DNA of 64,000 bases from Mesorhizobium sp. NFR06. Lineage in GTDB: Bacteria; Pseudomonadota; Alphaproteobacteria; Rhizobiales; Rhizobiaceae. Shown piece after piece: positions 26,436 to 36,297 of the stretch (positions are counted from its first letter, which is position 1; every line of letters begins with the position of its first letter). The notes under the pieces are model-generated. The model had not been told where the DNA came from. It worked only from the letters and a program-made list of their open reading frames with translations, and made no database searches. Location of the stretch: the NCBI RefSeq assembly GCF_900115245.1, contig NZ_FOVT01000002.1, forward strand, positions 67,005-131,004, written 5' to 3'. Made by a program: the position numbers and the translations under genes.

Positions 26436-26885
26436 CTACTGCAGCAGTCCCTTGATGATGGCGCTCGCCTTGGCGAAGTCCATCTGACCGGCATATTTCT
26501 GCTTCAGTGCGCCGATCACCTTGCCCATGTCCTTCTGGCTGGCGGCACCCGTCGCCGCGATCGCCTCGCGCGCTGCCGCCGTGATCGCCGCGTCGTCGAG
26601 CTGCGTCGGCAGGAACGCGCGGATGATTTCCATTTCGCCGCGCTCCTGCGCCGCCAGTTCCGGGCGCTTGCCATCCTCGAAGGCCTTGGCCGATTCCTCG
26701 CGCTGCTTCACCATCTTGGCCAGGATCTGCAGGATTTCCTCCTCGCTCGCCGGCGGCTTGCCGGCGCCGCGATTGGCGATGTCGCGATCGTGGATGGCGG
26801 CCTGAATCAGCCGCAGCGTCGGCAGGCGGTGCTTGTCTTGCGCCTTCATCGCGCTCTTCATGGATTCGGCGATTTTCTCGCGCAT
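26436..26885 (-). CDS. GatB/YqeY domain-containing protein
   Basis: A 149-residue protein of the YqeY family: MREKIAESMKSAMKAQDKHRL, then EEEILQILAKMVKQREESAKAF, IIRAFLPTQLDDAAI and DMGKVIGALKQKYAGQMDF, ending IIKGLL. It resembles the tail domain of GatB, the glutamyl-tRNA(Gln) amidotransferase subunit, but the role of the free form is unknown. AAGGAGAAGC precedes the ATG at 26885. It is divergent from carA, a neighbourhood conserved in many alphaproteobacteria. Confidence 0.93.
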   Translation of the reverse strand: MREKIAESMKSAMKAQDKHRLPTLRLIQAAIHDRDIANRGAGKPPASEEEILQILAKMVKQREESAKAFEDGKRPELAAQERGEMEIIRAFLPTQLDDAAITAAAREAIAATGAASQKDMGKVIGALKQKYAGQMDFAKASAIIKGLLQ

Positions 26886-27143
26886 CGTGCTTCTCCTTCG
26901 AACGCGGCGGACAATAGCTTTGCCGGTCCGGTAACGCAAATCCCGACAAACCGCTGATATTGCTGGACGAATGGAAATCGGGCTTGGCTCGGGGCACCGC
27001 ATTGACCGCTCCGACGCCTTCGCCTATGTACTCGGTCCTGCATGAGATGATGAGTTGATGCGCGGAGGGCGGAGAAATCTGCTTCGCGCTTTGCTGCGCA
27101 GACGGTCCTGTCGATCGTTGAAGCGCCTGACAGGAGTGCCGCC

Positions 27144-28349
27144 ATGGCCACGACCACCGCCCCTTGGACCACCGAAAAGCCGACCGCCCTTTTGGTCCTC
27201 GCCGACGGCACGGTGATCGAAGGCCGCGGCCTCGGCGCCACGGGGTCGGCCGTTGCGGAAGTGTGCTTCAACACCGCGCTGACCGGCTATGAGGAAATCC
27301 TCACCGATCCCTCCTATGCCGGCCAGATCGTCACCTTCACCTTCCCGCATATCGGCAATGTCGGCACCAATGACGAGGACATCGAGGACCTCAATCCCGC
27401 GGCCCGTGCCGGCGCGGTCGGCGCCATCTTCAAGGCCAATGTCACCGATCCGTCGAACTATCGCGCCGCCGGTCATCTCGACCAGTGGCTGAAGCGGCGC
27501 GGCATCGTCGCGCTTTGCGGCATCGACACCCGCGCGCTGACCGTGTTGATCCGCGAGAAAGGCATGCCCAATGCCGTCATCGCGCATGCGCCCGATGGCG
27601 TCTTCGACATCGAGGACCTGAAGCGGCAGGCCGCGGCCTGGTCGGGCCTGATCGGCCTCGATCTCGCCAAGGAGGTCACCTCGGGTCAGTCTTCGGTATG
27701 GCGCGAAACGCCCTGGATCTGGAACGAGGGCTATGGCGAGCAGGACGAGCCTTCCATGCATGTCGTGGCCATCGACTATGGCGTCAAGCGCAACATCCTG
27801 CGCCTGCTGGCCGGTCTTGGCGCCAAGGTCACCGTCGTGCCGGCCAAGACAGGTGCGGAGGAAATCCTGGCCATGCAGCCGGACGGCATCTTCCTGTCGA
27901 ACGGCCCCGGCGACCCGGAAGCGACCGGCGAATATGCCGTGCCGGTGATCCAGGATATCCTGAAGACCGACCTACCGGTGTTCGGCATCTGCCTCGGCCA
28001 TCAGATGCTGGCGCTGGCGCTCGGCGGCCGGACCGAGAAGATGCACCAGGGTCACCACGGCGCCAATCATCCGGTCAAGGATCACACCACCGGCAAGGTC
28101 GAAATCGTCTCGATGAACCACGGTTTCGCTGTCGACGCCGACTCGCTGCCCGAGGGCGTCGAGGAAACCCACGTCTCGCTCTTCGACGGCTCGAACTGCG
28201 GCATCGCGCTGACCGGCCGGCCGGTCTTCTCGGTCCAGCATCATCCCGAAGCCTCGCCCGGCCCGCAGGATTCGCATTACCTCTTCCGGCGTTTCGTCAA
28301 CCTCATCCGTGCACGTCGCGGCGAGGAAGCCCTGGCGGAACGCGCCTGA
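27144..28349 (+). CDS. carA: Carbamoyl-phosphate synthase small (glutamine amidotransferase) subunit CarA
   Basis: The 401-residue subunit has the N-terminal small-subunit domain (TALTGYEEILTDPSYAGQIV, CGIDTRALTVLIREKG) and a class I glutamine amidotransferase domain with the nucleophile Cys in FGICLGHQ and the His/Glu pair in VQHHPEASPGP. It frees ammonia from glutamine for CarB to make carbamoyl phosphate, the precursor of pyrimidines and arginine. carB lies 14 kb away at 42269, so the subunits are not co-transcribed here. AGGAGTGCCGCC precedes the ATG. Confidence 0.98.
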   Translation: MATTTAPWTTEKPTALLVLADGTVIEGRGLGATGSAVAEVCFNTALTGYEEILTDPSYAGQIVTFTFPHIGNVGTNDEDIEDLNPAARAGAVGAIFKANVTDPSNYRAAGHLDQWLKRRGIVALCGIDTRALTVLIREKGMPNAVIAHAPDGVFDIEDLKRQAAAWSGLIGLDLAKEVTSGQSSVWRETPWIWNEGYGEQDEPSMHVVAIDYGVKRNILRLLAGLGAKVTVVPAKTGAEEILAMQPDGIFLSNGPGDPEATGEYAVPVIQDILKTDLPVFGICLGHQMLALALGGRTEKMHQGHHGANHPVKDHTTGKVEIVSMNHGFAVDADSLPEGVEETHVSLFDGSNCGIALTGRPVFSVQHHPEASPGPQDSHYLFRRFVNLIRARRGEEALAERA

Positions 28350-28364
28350 CCAAAAGGACGCGGC

Positions 28365-29633
28365 TCAAGCCGCGTCGGTCACCGCCTCCTGCGTGTGCAT
28401 GCGCTCGGCCTCCCTCGGCGTCGGCTTGGCCACTTTCGTGACGAAGACGACAACCGCCAGCGTCAGGAAAATCGCGCCGAGCACATAGGGTGCGCCGCCG
28501 AACACAACAGGCGCCGTCGGGCTCGTGAACCAGGAAAAGATCGCCGTATAGAGCAGCGGCGTGATGATCGAGGTGATCGAAAAGATCGAGGTCATCGCGC
28601 CCTGCAACTCGCCCTGCGCCGATGGCGGCACCTTGGCGGCGGCGAGGCTTCTGAGCGGCGGGTCGGCGAGCGCTTCCAGGCAACCGGCGACGATCACGGC
28701 ATAGATCATCCAGCCCTGCGTCGAAAACGCGTAGCCGAAAGCGCTGAGCGCGGTGAAGGTCAGCCCGATCGCCGCCGTCTTCCACTCGCCGAGCCTGGGA
28801 ATGACCCGCGGCAGCACCGTCGCCATGATGATTGCCCCGCACAGGCCGAAGACGCCGAGCGAGAAACCGATCTGCTGCTGGTTCCAGCCATAGCGATAGT
28901 TGGAGACGAACGACCAGACCGCCGGATACATCATGTGGCCGAGCGTCATCAGGAAGAAGACCAGTCCGATCCAGCCGATGCCCGGATAATTGCGCATCTG
29001 CATGAGCGTGCCCACCGGATTGGCCCGCTTCCACTCGAAGCGGCGGCGATGCTTTTCGTCCAGCGTCTCCGGCAGCAGGAATATCGCGATCAGAAAATTC
29101 ACGAAGGCAAGCGCCGCGGCGAAATAGAACGGCACCCGCGGCCCGAAGGTGCCGAGCAGCCCGCCCAGCACCGGGCCGATGACGAAGCCGACGCTGAAGG
29201 CGATGCCGAGCAGGCCGAAATTCTTCGCCCGGTTTTCGTCGTTCGAGATGTCGGCGATGAAGGCGGAGGTCGTCGAATAGCTGGCGCCGGAAACGCCGGC
29301 GAGCACCCGGCCGACGAACAGCATCGGATAGGACCAGGCAATGGCGCAGATCAGATTGTCGATGGAGAAGGTCAGCACCGAGGCAAGCAGGATCGGCCGC
29401 CGCCCGAAACGGTCGCTCAAGCCCCCCATGATCGGCGCAAAGAAGAACTGCATGGCCGCGTAGACGAAGAACAGCCAACCGCCCTCGATCGCGGCCTGGC
29501 TGACGCTGACGCCGCTCAGTTCCTCCAAATAGGCTGGCAGCACCGGCATGATGATGCCAAAACCGATGATGTCGAGCAGCAGCGTGGTGAAAACAAGCGC
29601 AAGGCCCCGCTTGGCGGTCTTGGGGTCGATCAT
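28365..29633 (-). CDS. MFS transporter, TCR/Tet-type
   Basis: A 422-residue 12-helix transporter close to the tetracycline-efflux branch: LVFTTLLLDIIGFGIIMPVL in helix 1, GGLSDRFGRRPILLAS as motif A, and the proline/glycine-rich RVLAGVSGASYSTTSAFIAD in helix 5. Such pumps are proton antiporters, but chromosomal members need not export tetracycline. GAGGAGC precedes the ATG at 29633; no tetR-like gene is adjacent. It is convergent with carA. Confidence 0.87.
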   Translation of the reverse strand: MIDPKTAKRGLALVFTTLLLDIIGFGIIMPVLPAYLEELSGVSVSQAAIEGGWLFFVYAAMQFFFAPIMGGLSDRFGRRPILLASVLTFSIDNLICAIAWSYPMLFVGRVLAGVSGASYSTTSAFIADISNDENRAKNFGLLGIAFSVGFVIGPVLGGLLGTFGPRVPFYFAAALAFVNFLIAIFLLPETLDEKHRRRFEWKRANPVGTLMQMRNYPGIGWIGLVFFLMTLGHMMYPAVWSFVSNYRYGWNQQQIGFSLGVFGLCGAIIMATVLPRVIPRLGEWKTAAIGLTFTALSAFGYAFSTQGWMIYAVIVAGCLEALADPPLRSLAAAKVPPSAQGELQGAMTSIFSITSIITPLLYTAIFSWFTSPTAPVVFGGAPYVLGAIFLTLAVVVFVTKVAKPTPREAERMHTQEAVTDAA

Positions 29634-29800
29634 GGTGATAAGCTCCTCGGGCCGCCCCGGGGCAAAGGCCGCATGCACCTTATAAGCGAGGTTGCCGACA
29701 GGAACAATACGCGAACGAAGCCAACTGCCTTATGCTGACATCACTTGCGGGCCGGTCGTCGACCGCGGACCGCCCCCGGAAAAGAAGCCGATGCAGCGCC

Positions 29801-30730
29801 TCAGATCGGACCGCTCAGCGTATTGCAGTCGGACAGCTTGCCGCTCTTGTAGCCGCGCGCCAGCCATGTCTGCCGCTGCTGCGACGTGCCGTGGTTGAAG
29901 CTTTCCGGCACGACGTAGCCCTGCATCTTCTTCTGCAGCGTGTCGTCTCCGATCTGCTTGGCAGCGTTCAGCGCGCTTTCGATATCGCCCTGTTCCAAGA
30001 TGCCCTTTTGCTGCGTGTAATGCGCCCAGACCCCGGCGAAACAGTCGGCCTGAAGTTCGATGCGAACCGACATCTGGTTGGCGTCTGCCTCGCTCATGCC
30101 TTGCCGCATCTGGTTGAACTTGCCCATGATGCCGGTGAGGTTCTGCACATGGTGACCGACCTCATGCGCGATCACATAGGCGCGCGCGAATTCGCCGGAC
30201 GCGCCGAACTGCTGGTCGAGCTGCTGGAAGAAGGTCATGTCGAGATAGACCTTGCGGTCGCCCGGGCAATAGAACGGCCCGGCCGCCGCCGAAGCGAAAC
30301 CGCAGGCTGAACGAACCTGGCCGCTGAACAGCACGAGCTTGGGATCCTGGTAGGTCAGGCCTTCGGATTTGAAAATGCCGGTCCAGGTGTCTTCGGTTTC
30401 GGCCAGCACCGTCGCGACGAACTGCTTCATCTCGTCCGAAGCGGGAGAACCGCCATTCTGCGCGCTGTTGTCCTCGGTGATCTGGCCGCCACCGCCCGGC
30501 AGCAGGCCGCCGCTGCCGTCGCCCAGGATCTGCGACGGATCGAAGCCGAAATACCAGCCGGCGAGCACAACCAGGATGACCAGGATGATACTGCCGCCGC
30601 CACCGGTGCGGCCGCCGATCGGAATGCGGAACTGACCGGGGCCGCCGCCCAGGCCGCCGCCTAAGCCGCCGCCGCTGTCGCCGCGCTCATCCTCGATATT
30701 GTCGCTCTGACGACGGCCTCTCCAAAGCAT
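29801..30730 (-). CDS. Neutral zinc metallopeptidase family membrane protein (YpfJ-like)
   Basis: A 309-residue protein. Residues ~1-40 are charged and Gly-rich, then one membrane helix (SIILVILVVLAGWYFGF, about 46-63), then a long extracytoplasmic domain with the zinc motif AHEVGHHVQN (about 190) and a downstream glutamate-containing ELQADCFAGVWAHY. The ending GTSQQRQTWLARGYKSGKLSDCNTL is also family typical. The start at 30730 has GAGGAGTTGCC upstream. Physiological substrate unknown. Confidence 0.92.
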   Translation of the reverse strand: MLWRGRRQSDNIEDERGDSGGGLGGGLGGGPGQFRIPIGGRTGGGGSIILVILVVLAGWYFGFDPSQILGDGSGGLLPGGGGQITEDNSAQNGGSPASDEMKQFVATVLAETEDTWTGIFKSEGLTYQDPKLVLFSGQVRSACGFASAAAGPFYCPGDRKVYLDMTFFQQLDQQFGASGEFARAYVIAHEVGHHVQNLTGIMGKFNQMRQGMSEADANQMSVRIELQADCFAGVWAHYTQQKGILEQGDIESALNAAKQIGDDTLQKKMQGYVVPESFNHGTSQQRQTWLARGYKSGKLSDCNTLSGPI

Positions 30731-30918
30731 GGCAACTCCTCGCAATGCGAATGTCCTGGAGGGACCGGCCCGCAACCGCCCCCTGCAGACAATTATCGCA
30801 ACGGCTGGCCCAAGTCACAGATTTTTTCGCAGCCGCGAAGCGCCTGACGCCCGGCAACTCCCGACAAACGCGACAGCTGGATGCGGCGCGCCGCTTCGTC
30901 GCTTGCATGCCTGGACCG

Positions 30919-31380
30919 CTACACCTGGCGATGCGTCATCGCCCGGCGAAAGGCCTCCAGCGTCTCGGCGCTGACATGGTGCTCGATGCCTTCGGCGTCG
31001 ATGCGCGCGGTCTCGGCGCTGACGCCCAGCGAGCGCAGGAAGGCTTCCACGGTCTGGTGGCGGATGCGGCTTTCCTCGGCGACCTTCCGGCCCGCCTCGG
31101 TCAGGAACACGCCGCGATAGGGCTTGCGCGAGACCAGCCCATCGGCGCACAGCCTAGTCAGCATCTTTGCCACCGTCGGCTGCGCGACGCCGAGCCGGGC
31201 CGCGATATCCACCTGCCGCGCTTCGTTGCCGTCCTCGATCAGATCGGCGATCAGCTCGACATAGTCCTCGACCAGCGCGCTGCGGCGCGCTTCGCGCGTC
31301 TGTCGGAATCCTTCCGAATGGATTTCGGCATCGGGAAGCGGCTCTTCGCGTCGAACCGGTTTGTTCCTCAGCGCCAACAC
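30919..31380 (-). CDS. mntR: Manganese-responsive transcriptional regulator MntR
   Basis: A DtxR-family regulator of about 153 residues: [22 protein letters not shown], the winged helix [43 protein letters not shown], and the metal-binding helix [19 protein letters not shown]. It represses manganese import when Mn(II) is plentiful. It is divergent from mntH, with a dyad in between. The start is uncertain: GTG at 31380 or TTG at 31377 follow AAGGAG; an ATG at 31518 would run through a repeat and is unlikely. Confidence 0.9.
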   Translation of the reverse strand: MLALRNKPVRREEPLPDAEIHSEGFRQTREARRSALVEDYVELIADLIEDGNEARQVDIAARLGVAQPTVAKMLTRLCADGLVSRKPYRGVFLTEAGRKVAEESRIRHQTVEAFLRSLGVSAETARIDAEGIEHHVSAETLEAFRRAMTHRQV

Positions 31381-31404
31381 GCGCTCCTTCTTGGCTGCCC
31401 CGGG

Positions 31405-31450
31405 ATGATGCCGAAGAGTGTGAAGCGGTTTTCGGACGATATCATGCTCC
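31405..31450. repeat. Intergenic repeat module B, diverged copy
   Basis: GATGATGCCGAAGAGTGTG followed by AAGCGGTTTTCGGACGATAT resembles module B of 1613-1660. It sits directly upstream of mntR. Confidence 0.5.
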
Positions 31451-31592
31451 AACTCTTTCACTGAATCGGGATCGCATCCATAGCACGAACCCTTGATGGT
31501 CCGGCCGTTTATTTGCATTCCTGCGCTGGCGCAACCGGCGTGCGGCCGCCCCGTGCCTTCTCCCGGCCATCACGAAAGCATGATCAATGAAA

Positions 31593-31610
31593 TATAGCAT
31601 ATTGCATAAT
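31593..31610. promoter_or_regulatory. Candidate MntR operator upstream of mntH
   Basis: The imperfect dyad TATAGCATATTGCATAAT lies 57 bp before the mntH start in an A+T-rich patch, and its right half CATAAT could be the -10 element. Position between divergent mntR and mntH supports control by MntR. Confidence 0.5.
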
Positions 31611-31666
31611 GTTGAGCCGTGGCGTAGATAAGAGGGGCCACCGATACATTCCAGCGGAAATCCCCC

Positions 31667-33025
31667 ATGTCCGACGCCGAAGCAGCAACCGTAGCCCGAC
31701 CCGCATGGCGATTCGACAGGCCGGACGACGAGCAGCTCAGCCTGCGCGAGGTGAACGCCTCGATCACGGTACCCCAGACCGGCGTCTGGTTCCGTCGCCT
31801 GTTCGCCTTCATGGGACCGGGCTACATGGTCTCGGTCGGCTATATGGACCCCGGCAACTGGGCGACCGACCTCGCCGGCGGCGCCCAGTTCGGCTACGCG
31901 CTGCTTTTCATCATCATGCTGTCGAACCTGATGGCGATCCTCTTGCAGGCGCTGGCGGCGCGTCTGGGCATCGCCACCGGCCGCGACCTGGCCCAAGCCT
32001 GCCGGGCCTATTATCCGCGCCCGGTCAATTTGATGCTCTGGATCGCCTGTGAGCTGGCAATCATCGCCTGCGACCTCGCCGAGGTGATCGGCACGGCGAT
32101 CGCGCTGCAGCTTTTGTTCGGCATTCCGCTGATCGGCGGCGCCGTGCTCACCGCGCTCGACGCGTTCCTGGTGCTGCTGCTGATGAACAAGGGCTTCCGC
32201 TACCTCGAGGCCTTCGTCATCGCGCTTCTGATCATCATCTTCGGCTGCTTTGCCATCCAGATCTTCGCCGCCGCGCCACCGGCCGGCACGATCCTGCATT
32301 CGATGTTCGTGCCGTCGTCCGAGATCGTCACCAATCCGGCGATGCTCTACATCGCCATCGGCATCATCGGCGCCACGGTAATGCCGCATAATCTCTATCT
32401 GCATTCCTCGATCGTGCAGACCCGCGCCTATGAACGCACCGATGCCGGCAAGCGCGACGCCATCAAATGGGCAACGACGGATTCGACCATCGCGCTGATC
32501 CTGGCGCTGTTCGTCAACGCTTCCATCCTGATCGTCGCGGCGGTCGCCTTCCACAACACAGGTCACCAGGATGTCGCCGAGATCGGCCAGGCGTTCGAGC
32601 TGCTGTCGCCGCTGCTTGGCTTGAGCATCGCCTCGATCCTGTTCGCGGTTGCGCTGCTGGCCTCCGGCCTCAACTCGACGGTCACCGCGACGCTCGCCGG
32701 CCAGATCGTCATGGAGGGCTTCCTGCGCCTGCGCATCCCGCAGTGGGCTCGGCGCCTGGTGACGCGCGGCATCGCCATCGTCCCCGTTGTGGTGGTCACC
32801 GCGTTCTACGGCGAGAAGGGCACGGCCCAGCTGCTGGTCTTCAGCCAGGTGATCCTGTCGATGCAACTGCCCTTCGCTGTCGTCCCGTTGGTGCAGTTCG
32901 TGTCCGACCGCGAGAAGATGGGCAGCTTCGCCATTTCGCGCACCGTCGCGGTCGTGGCCTGGGTGGTGGCCGCCCTTATCCTCGCTCTCAACTTCAAGCT
33001 GCTCTACGACACCGTCGCCGGCTGA
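31667..33025 (+). CDS. mntH: Nramp family divalent metal (Mn2+) transporter MntH
   Basis: The 452-residue protein has the Nramp metal-site motif [19 protein letters not shown] in helix 1 and the [10 protein letters not shown] motif in helix 6, plus some 11 hydrophobic helices. It imports manganese (and can take iron) with protons across the inner membrane. It is divergent from mntR, the likely Mn-dependent repressor. Ala replaces the more usual Glu in DPGNW-E/A-TD, a variation that occurs in the family. Confidence 0.96.
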   Translation: MSDAEAATVARPAWRFDRPDDEQLSLREVNASITVPQTGVWFRRLFAFMGPGYMVSVGYMDPGNWATDLAGGAQFGYALLFIIMLSNLMAILLQALAARLGIATGRDLAQACRAYYPRPVNLMLWIACELAIIACDLAEVIGTAIALQLLFGIPLIGGAVLTALDAFLVLLLMNKGFRYLEAFVIALLIIIFGCFAIQIFAAAPPAGTILHSMFVPSSEIVTNPAMLYIAIGIIGATVMPHNLYLHSSIVQTRAYERTDAGKRDAIKWATTDSTIALILALFVNASILIVAAVAFHNTGHQDVAEIGQAFELLSPLLGLSIASILFAVALLASGLNSTVTATLAGQIVMEGFLRLRIPQWARRLVTRGIAIVPVVVVTAFYGEKGTAQLLVFSQVILSMQLPFAVVPLVQFVSDREKMGSFAISRTVAVVAWVVAALILALNFKLLYDTVAG

Positions 33026-33061
33026 CCGCGACATTCGCGGTGGCCGCGCTATCTTCGCGCT

Positions 33062-33904
33062 ATGGCCGACCCGGACGAAGCCCGCAGATTCTACGCCAAG
33101 CTTATGGCCGCACACGCGCAATCGGCGGATCCGCGCATCGAGCAAGTATTCGCCTCGGTGCCGCGCGAGGCTTTCCTGGGTCCAGGACCCTGGACCGTTT
33201 TTGCCGGCGAAGGGCGGTTCCAGACGCCGAGCGCCGATCCCGGCTACATCTACCAGAACGTGCTCGTCGTGCTCGATGCCGACAAGGGCATCAACAATGG
33301 CGAGCCGATGCTGCATGCCATGTGGATCGGCAAGGTCGAGCCGAAACCCGGCGAGACTGTCACCCACATCGGCGCCGGCACCGGATATTACACGGCGCTG
33401 CTGGCAAGGCTGGTCGAGCCGGGCGGCAGCGTCACCGCCTTCGAACTGGAGGCCGGCCTCGCCGACCGGGCCAAACAGAACCTTGCGGCGTACCGCAATG
33501 TGAATGTCATCCATGGCGACGCCGTCGCCGGCCCGCTGCCGCCGTCCGACGTCATCTATGTCAATGCCGGCGTCGCTGCGCCTCCCACGGCATGGCTCAG
33601 GCGACTGAAACTCGGCGGGCGTATGATCTTTCCCTGGCGACCGGCGGAACGCATCGGCCTCGCCGTGCTGGTCACCCGCATCGACGCGGGTTTCTCCTGC
33701 CTGCCCTTCATGGGTTCCTGGTTCATTCCCTGTGTCGGTGCCTCCGCTGCCGGATCCGGGGCGAAAATACCGACCCGTGAGCGTGCCGCCCGCACCCGCT
33801 CGATCTTCCTGACGGAAGACAAGCTGCCGGACCGGACGGCAACCGCGATATTTGGCGATGTCTGGTTCTCGTCACGCATCATTGGCGCCGGCCGCAAACG
33901 CTGA
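33062..33904 (+). CDS. Protein-L-isoaspartate O-methyltransferase-like SAM-dependent methyltransferase
   Basis: A 280-residue protein with a PCMT-like start (RRFYAKLMAAHAQSADPRIEQVF, SVPREAFLG) and SAM site VTHIGAGTGYYTALLARLV, FELEAGLADRAKQNLA. True PCMT has VLEIGTGSGY here; the loop VIHGDAVAG and IYVNAGVAAPP match. Repair of isoaspartate is possible, but rhizobial members of this length are only distantly related to Pcm. It lies 36 bp after mntH, same strand, so it may be read through from it. Confidence 0.8.
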   Translation: MADPDEARRFYAKLMAAHAQSADPRIEQVFASVPREAFLGPGPWTVFAGEGRFQTPSADPGYIYQNVLVVLDADKGINNGEPMLHAMWIGKVEPKPGETVTHIGAGTGYYTALLARLVEPGGSVTAFELEAGLADRAKQNLAAYRNVNVIHGDAVAGPLPPSDVIYVNAGVAAPPTAWLRRLKLGGRMIFPWRPAERIGLAVLVTRIDAGFSCLPFMGSWFIPCVGASAAGSGAKIPTRERAARTRSIFLTEDKLPDRTATAIFGDVWFSSRIIGAGRKR

Positions 33905-33998
33905 AAATATTTACCGGCCGGTGTCGACAAGCGGCCTGGTCGTTCGTCGTTACATTATTCCGGCCGCGACGGCACGGATTAGCCAAGAGGAGAAGCAA

Positions 33999-34649
33999 AT
34001 GCGCAAGATCATCGCCGCCACCTTTGTCAGTCTCGACGGCGTCATGCAGGCGCCCGGCGGACCGGAAGAGGATCCGGTCGGTGGCTTCAAGTTCGGCGGC
34101 TGGACCTTCCATTACTTTGACGAGGTGGCGGGTGCGGCGCTGGATGAACTGTTCTCCAAACCCTTCGCCCTGCTGCTCGGTCGCAGGACCTACGACATCT
34201 TCGCCGCGTATTGGCCGTATCAGAAAGATCCGATCGCCGATGCCTTCAATCCCGCGACCAAGTATGTGGCGACGCATCGGCCGGATTCGCTGACTTGGCA
34301 GAACACCCAGTCGCTCGGGCCCGATATCGTTGCAAGGCTTAAGGAGCTCAAGCAGGAAAACGGACCTGACCTGCTCATTCAGGGCTCGGGCAATCTGATC
34401 CAGACCCTGCTCGCCAACGGGCTGATCGACGAGATCCGGCTGATGATCTTCCCGCTGTTGCTGGGCAAGGGCAAGCGGCTGTTCGGCGACAACGCGATGC
34501 CGGCGGCCTTCAAGCTCGTCAAGTCGCAGGCTTCCACAACCGGCGTCATCATGGCGACCTATGAGCGCGGCGGCGAAATCCGCACCGGCTCGTTTGCTCA
34601 GCAGGAGCCTTCCGAAGCCGAGCTCGAACGGCGCAAGACCTGGAAGTAG
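33999..34649 (+). CDS. Dihydrofolate reductase family protein (RibD C-terminal domain-like)
   Basis: A 216-residue reductase-fold protein: KIIAATFVSLDGVMQAPGGP at the start, LLGRRTYDIFAAYWP, and the C-terminal LLIQGSGNLIQTLLANGLIDEI with FPLLLGKGKRLFGD. This is the RibD-C/YyaP-like branch that uses NAD(P)H; it is not the essential FolA. AAGAGGAGAAGC precedes the ATG at 33999. Substrate unknown. Confidence 0.9.
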   Translation: MRKIIAATFVSLDGVMQAPGGPEEDPVGGFKFGGWTFHYFDEVAGAALDELFSKPFALLLGRRTYDIFAAYWPYQKDPIADAFNPATKYVATHRPDSLTWQNTQSLGPDIVARLKELKQENGPDLLIQGSGNLIQTLLANGLIDEIRLMIFPLLLGKGKRLFGDNAMPAAFKLVKSQASTTGVIMATYERGGEIRTGSFAQQEPSEAELERRKTWK

Positions 34650-34657
34650 CGATAGAT

Positions 34658-34688
34658 GGCGGGCGCGCCGGCCCGACCGGCGCCCGCC
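34658..34688 (+). terminator. GC-rich hairpin after the DHFR-family gene
   Basis: GGCGGGC pairs with GCCCGCC and, after a two-base bulge, GCCGG with CCGGC, giving 12 bp. There is no T-run, so it could be a terminator-like or 3'-protecting hairpin. Confidence 0.35.
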
Positions 34689-34747
34689 CGCGAACGATGC
34701 CTTCGCCGAACCACGATACCTTTGACGCCGTCACCAGGAACCTGCCG

Positions 34748-35402
34748 ATGATGCCCACCATTACCGCCTTTGAACGGTCGCCCGATGGCGGCAGGGGGCT
34801 GGCGCGCGACATGCACGTGCGCTGGGCACTCGAGGAAGCGAGCCAACCTTATGACGTTCGTCTTGTTTCGTTCAGCGAGATGAAGCAACCCGCGCATCTC
34901 GCGCTTCATCCCTTCGGGCAGATCTCGACCTATCAAGAGGGCGATCTCGCTTTGTTCGAGTCGGAGGCAATCGTCTTCCACATCGCGGAGCGTCATGCGG
35001 GCCTTTTGCCCGACGATGCGAACGCGCGGGCGCGCGCAATCACCTGGATGTTCGCAGCGTTCAGCGCCGTGGAGCCGCCGATCCTAGCTAGAGCGCGTAA
35101 CCGCCGTGATTCTGGAGCGCGATGCGACCGGGCGCGACCAGCGCCTGCCCTTGGTCGACGACCGGATCCGCAAGCGGCTGGCCGAACTTTCCCGCTGCTT
35201 GGGCGATTGCGACTGGCTCGATGGTGCCTTCAGCGCCGGCGACCTCGTCATGGTGGGGGGGCTGCGCCGGTTGAAGACATCGGGACTGTTGGACGAATTC
35301 CCGAACCTCGCCGCCTATGTCGCCCGCGGCGAGGCGCGGCCGGCCTTCAAGCGCGCGTTCGAGGCCCAATTGGCGGTTGCCACGGCGGCGTCGGCAGGTT
35401 GA
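34748..35402 (+). pseudogene. Glutathione S-transferase family gene broken by one frameshift
   Basis: Frame 1 (from the ATG at 34748 or 34751, with AGGAA upstream) gives the thioredoxin-like N domain: ITAFERSPDGGRGLARDMHV, HPFGQISTYQEGDLALFESE, EAIVFHIAERHAGLLP. At about 35085-35095 it leaves the family sequence; the other frame resumes LERVTAVILERD and runs DWLDGAFSAGDLVMVGGLRR, FPNLAAYVARGEARPAFKRA to a stop at 35402. One missing base near CTAGCTAGAG explains it. Either a true pseudogene or a sequencing error; the rest of the sequence is well kept, so the change is recent if real. Confidence 0.75.
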
Positions 35403-35411
35403 TCAGCATCC

Positions 35412-36287
35412 CTATGCGGCCCGGCGACGGCCGGAAAGTCCGGCGCGGATATGATCCGCGAACGCGCGCGCGGCGTGCGCGATGGCATGTTTGGGCAAAT
35501 GCAAGTTGACGGAAAAATTCGGCAGGACCGGAAGGCCGGCATCGGACAGGATGTCGAGATCGGCCGGAACCGTCGAGGCGAGCCAGGTGGTCACGGCGAG
35601 GTCCGAGCGCACCGTCGCCGTCGTCGCATCGATGTTGCCGTTCTCGAACACGGTGCGCCAGTCGAGCCCGTGCTCGCCGAGTGCAGCGAGCACCGCCGGA
35701 CGAAAGGCACATGTGTCGGCGACCATCGAGACCGGCAGCGGCCGCTTCAGGCGTGCCGAGCCGCCTCTTGCGCCGACCCAGACCAGCCTGTCGACGAGCA
35801 GGCATTCGCCGGCGGTGGGGCCGGCACGTTCCTCGATGACGGCAAGGTCGATGGTGCCCGCCGCCAAGGCCGCCGCGAGATCCGGCGAGGAAGCGCAGAC
35901 CAGCGAAATCTCCACTTGCGGATAGGCTTCGGCATAGGCCTTGAGCACAGGAGCGAGCACCGTGCCGACGAGATCGTAGGGCACGCCGATCCGCACCTGT
36001 CCGGCAACCACCCTGCCCTTGATCTCGGTGAGGATCTCGTCGTTGAGCTGCAGCAGGCGCTTGGCCTTGTCGAGCAGGCGCTCGCCGGAACGCGTCAGCC
36101 TCAGGCCGCGGCGGTCGCGCTCGAACAGGCTTTGGCCGAGCATCTCCTCAAGCCGCTTGATCTGCTGGCTGACGGCGCCCTGCGTCAGGTGAAGCGCATT
36201 AGCTGCCGCCGTCATGCTGGCCTTGTCGGCCGTCGTGACGAAAGTGCGCATGAGGGTCATGTCGAGGTCGCGGATCATGATCGGCAT
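35412..36287 (-). CDS. LysR family transcriptional regulator next to a LysE-type exporter
   Basis: The 291-residue regulator has the LysR helix-turn-helix (LMRTFVTTADKASMTAAANAL, TQGAVSQQIKRLEEMLGQSL) and an effector domain with IDLAVIEERAG. The start ATG at 36287 has AGAGG at the right distance; other in-frame ATGs lie at 36278 and 36323. It is divergent from the LysE-family gene at 36379, and by analogy with LysG/ArgP systems may switch on that exporter with an amino acid or related co-inducer. Confidence 0.87.
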   Translation of the reverse strand: MPIMIRDLDMTLMRTFVTTADKASMTAAANALHLTQGAVSQQIKRLEEMLGQSLFERDRRGLRLTRSGERLLDKAKRLLQLNDEILTEIKGRVVAGQVRIGVPYDLVGTVLAPVLKAYAEAYPQVEISLVCASSPDLAAALAAGTIDLAVIEERAGPTAGECLLVDRLVWVGARGGSARLKRPLPVSMVADTCAFRPAVLAALGEHGLDWRTVFENGNIDATTATVRSDLAVTTWLASTVPADLDILSDAGLPVLPNFSVNLHLPKHAIAHAARAFADHIRAGLSGRRRAA

Positions 36288-36297
36288 TATAACCTCT

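Noticed and set aside
31442..33514. Long open frame antisense to mntH and its neighbour
   Set aside because: Low-complexity His/Asp/Arg-rich translation typical of antisense frames; the sense strand encodes a clear Nramp protein.
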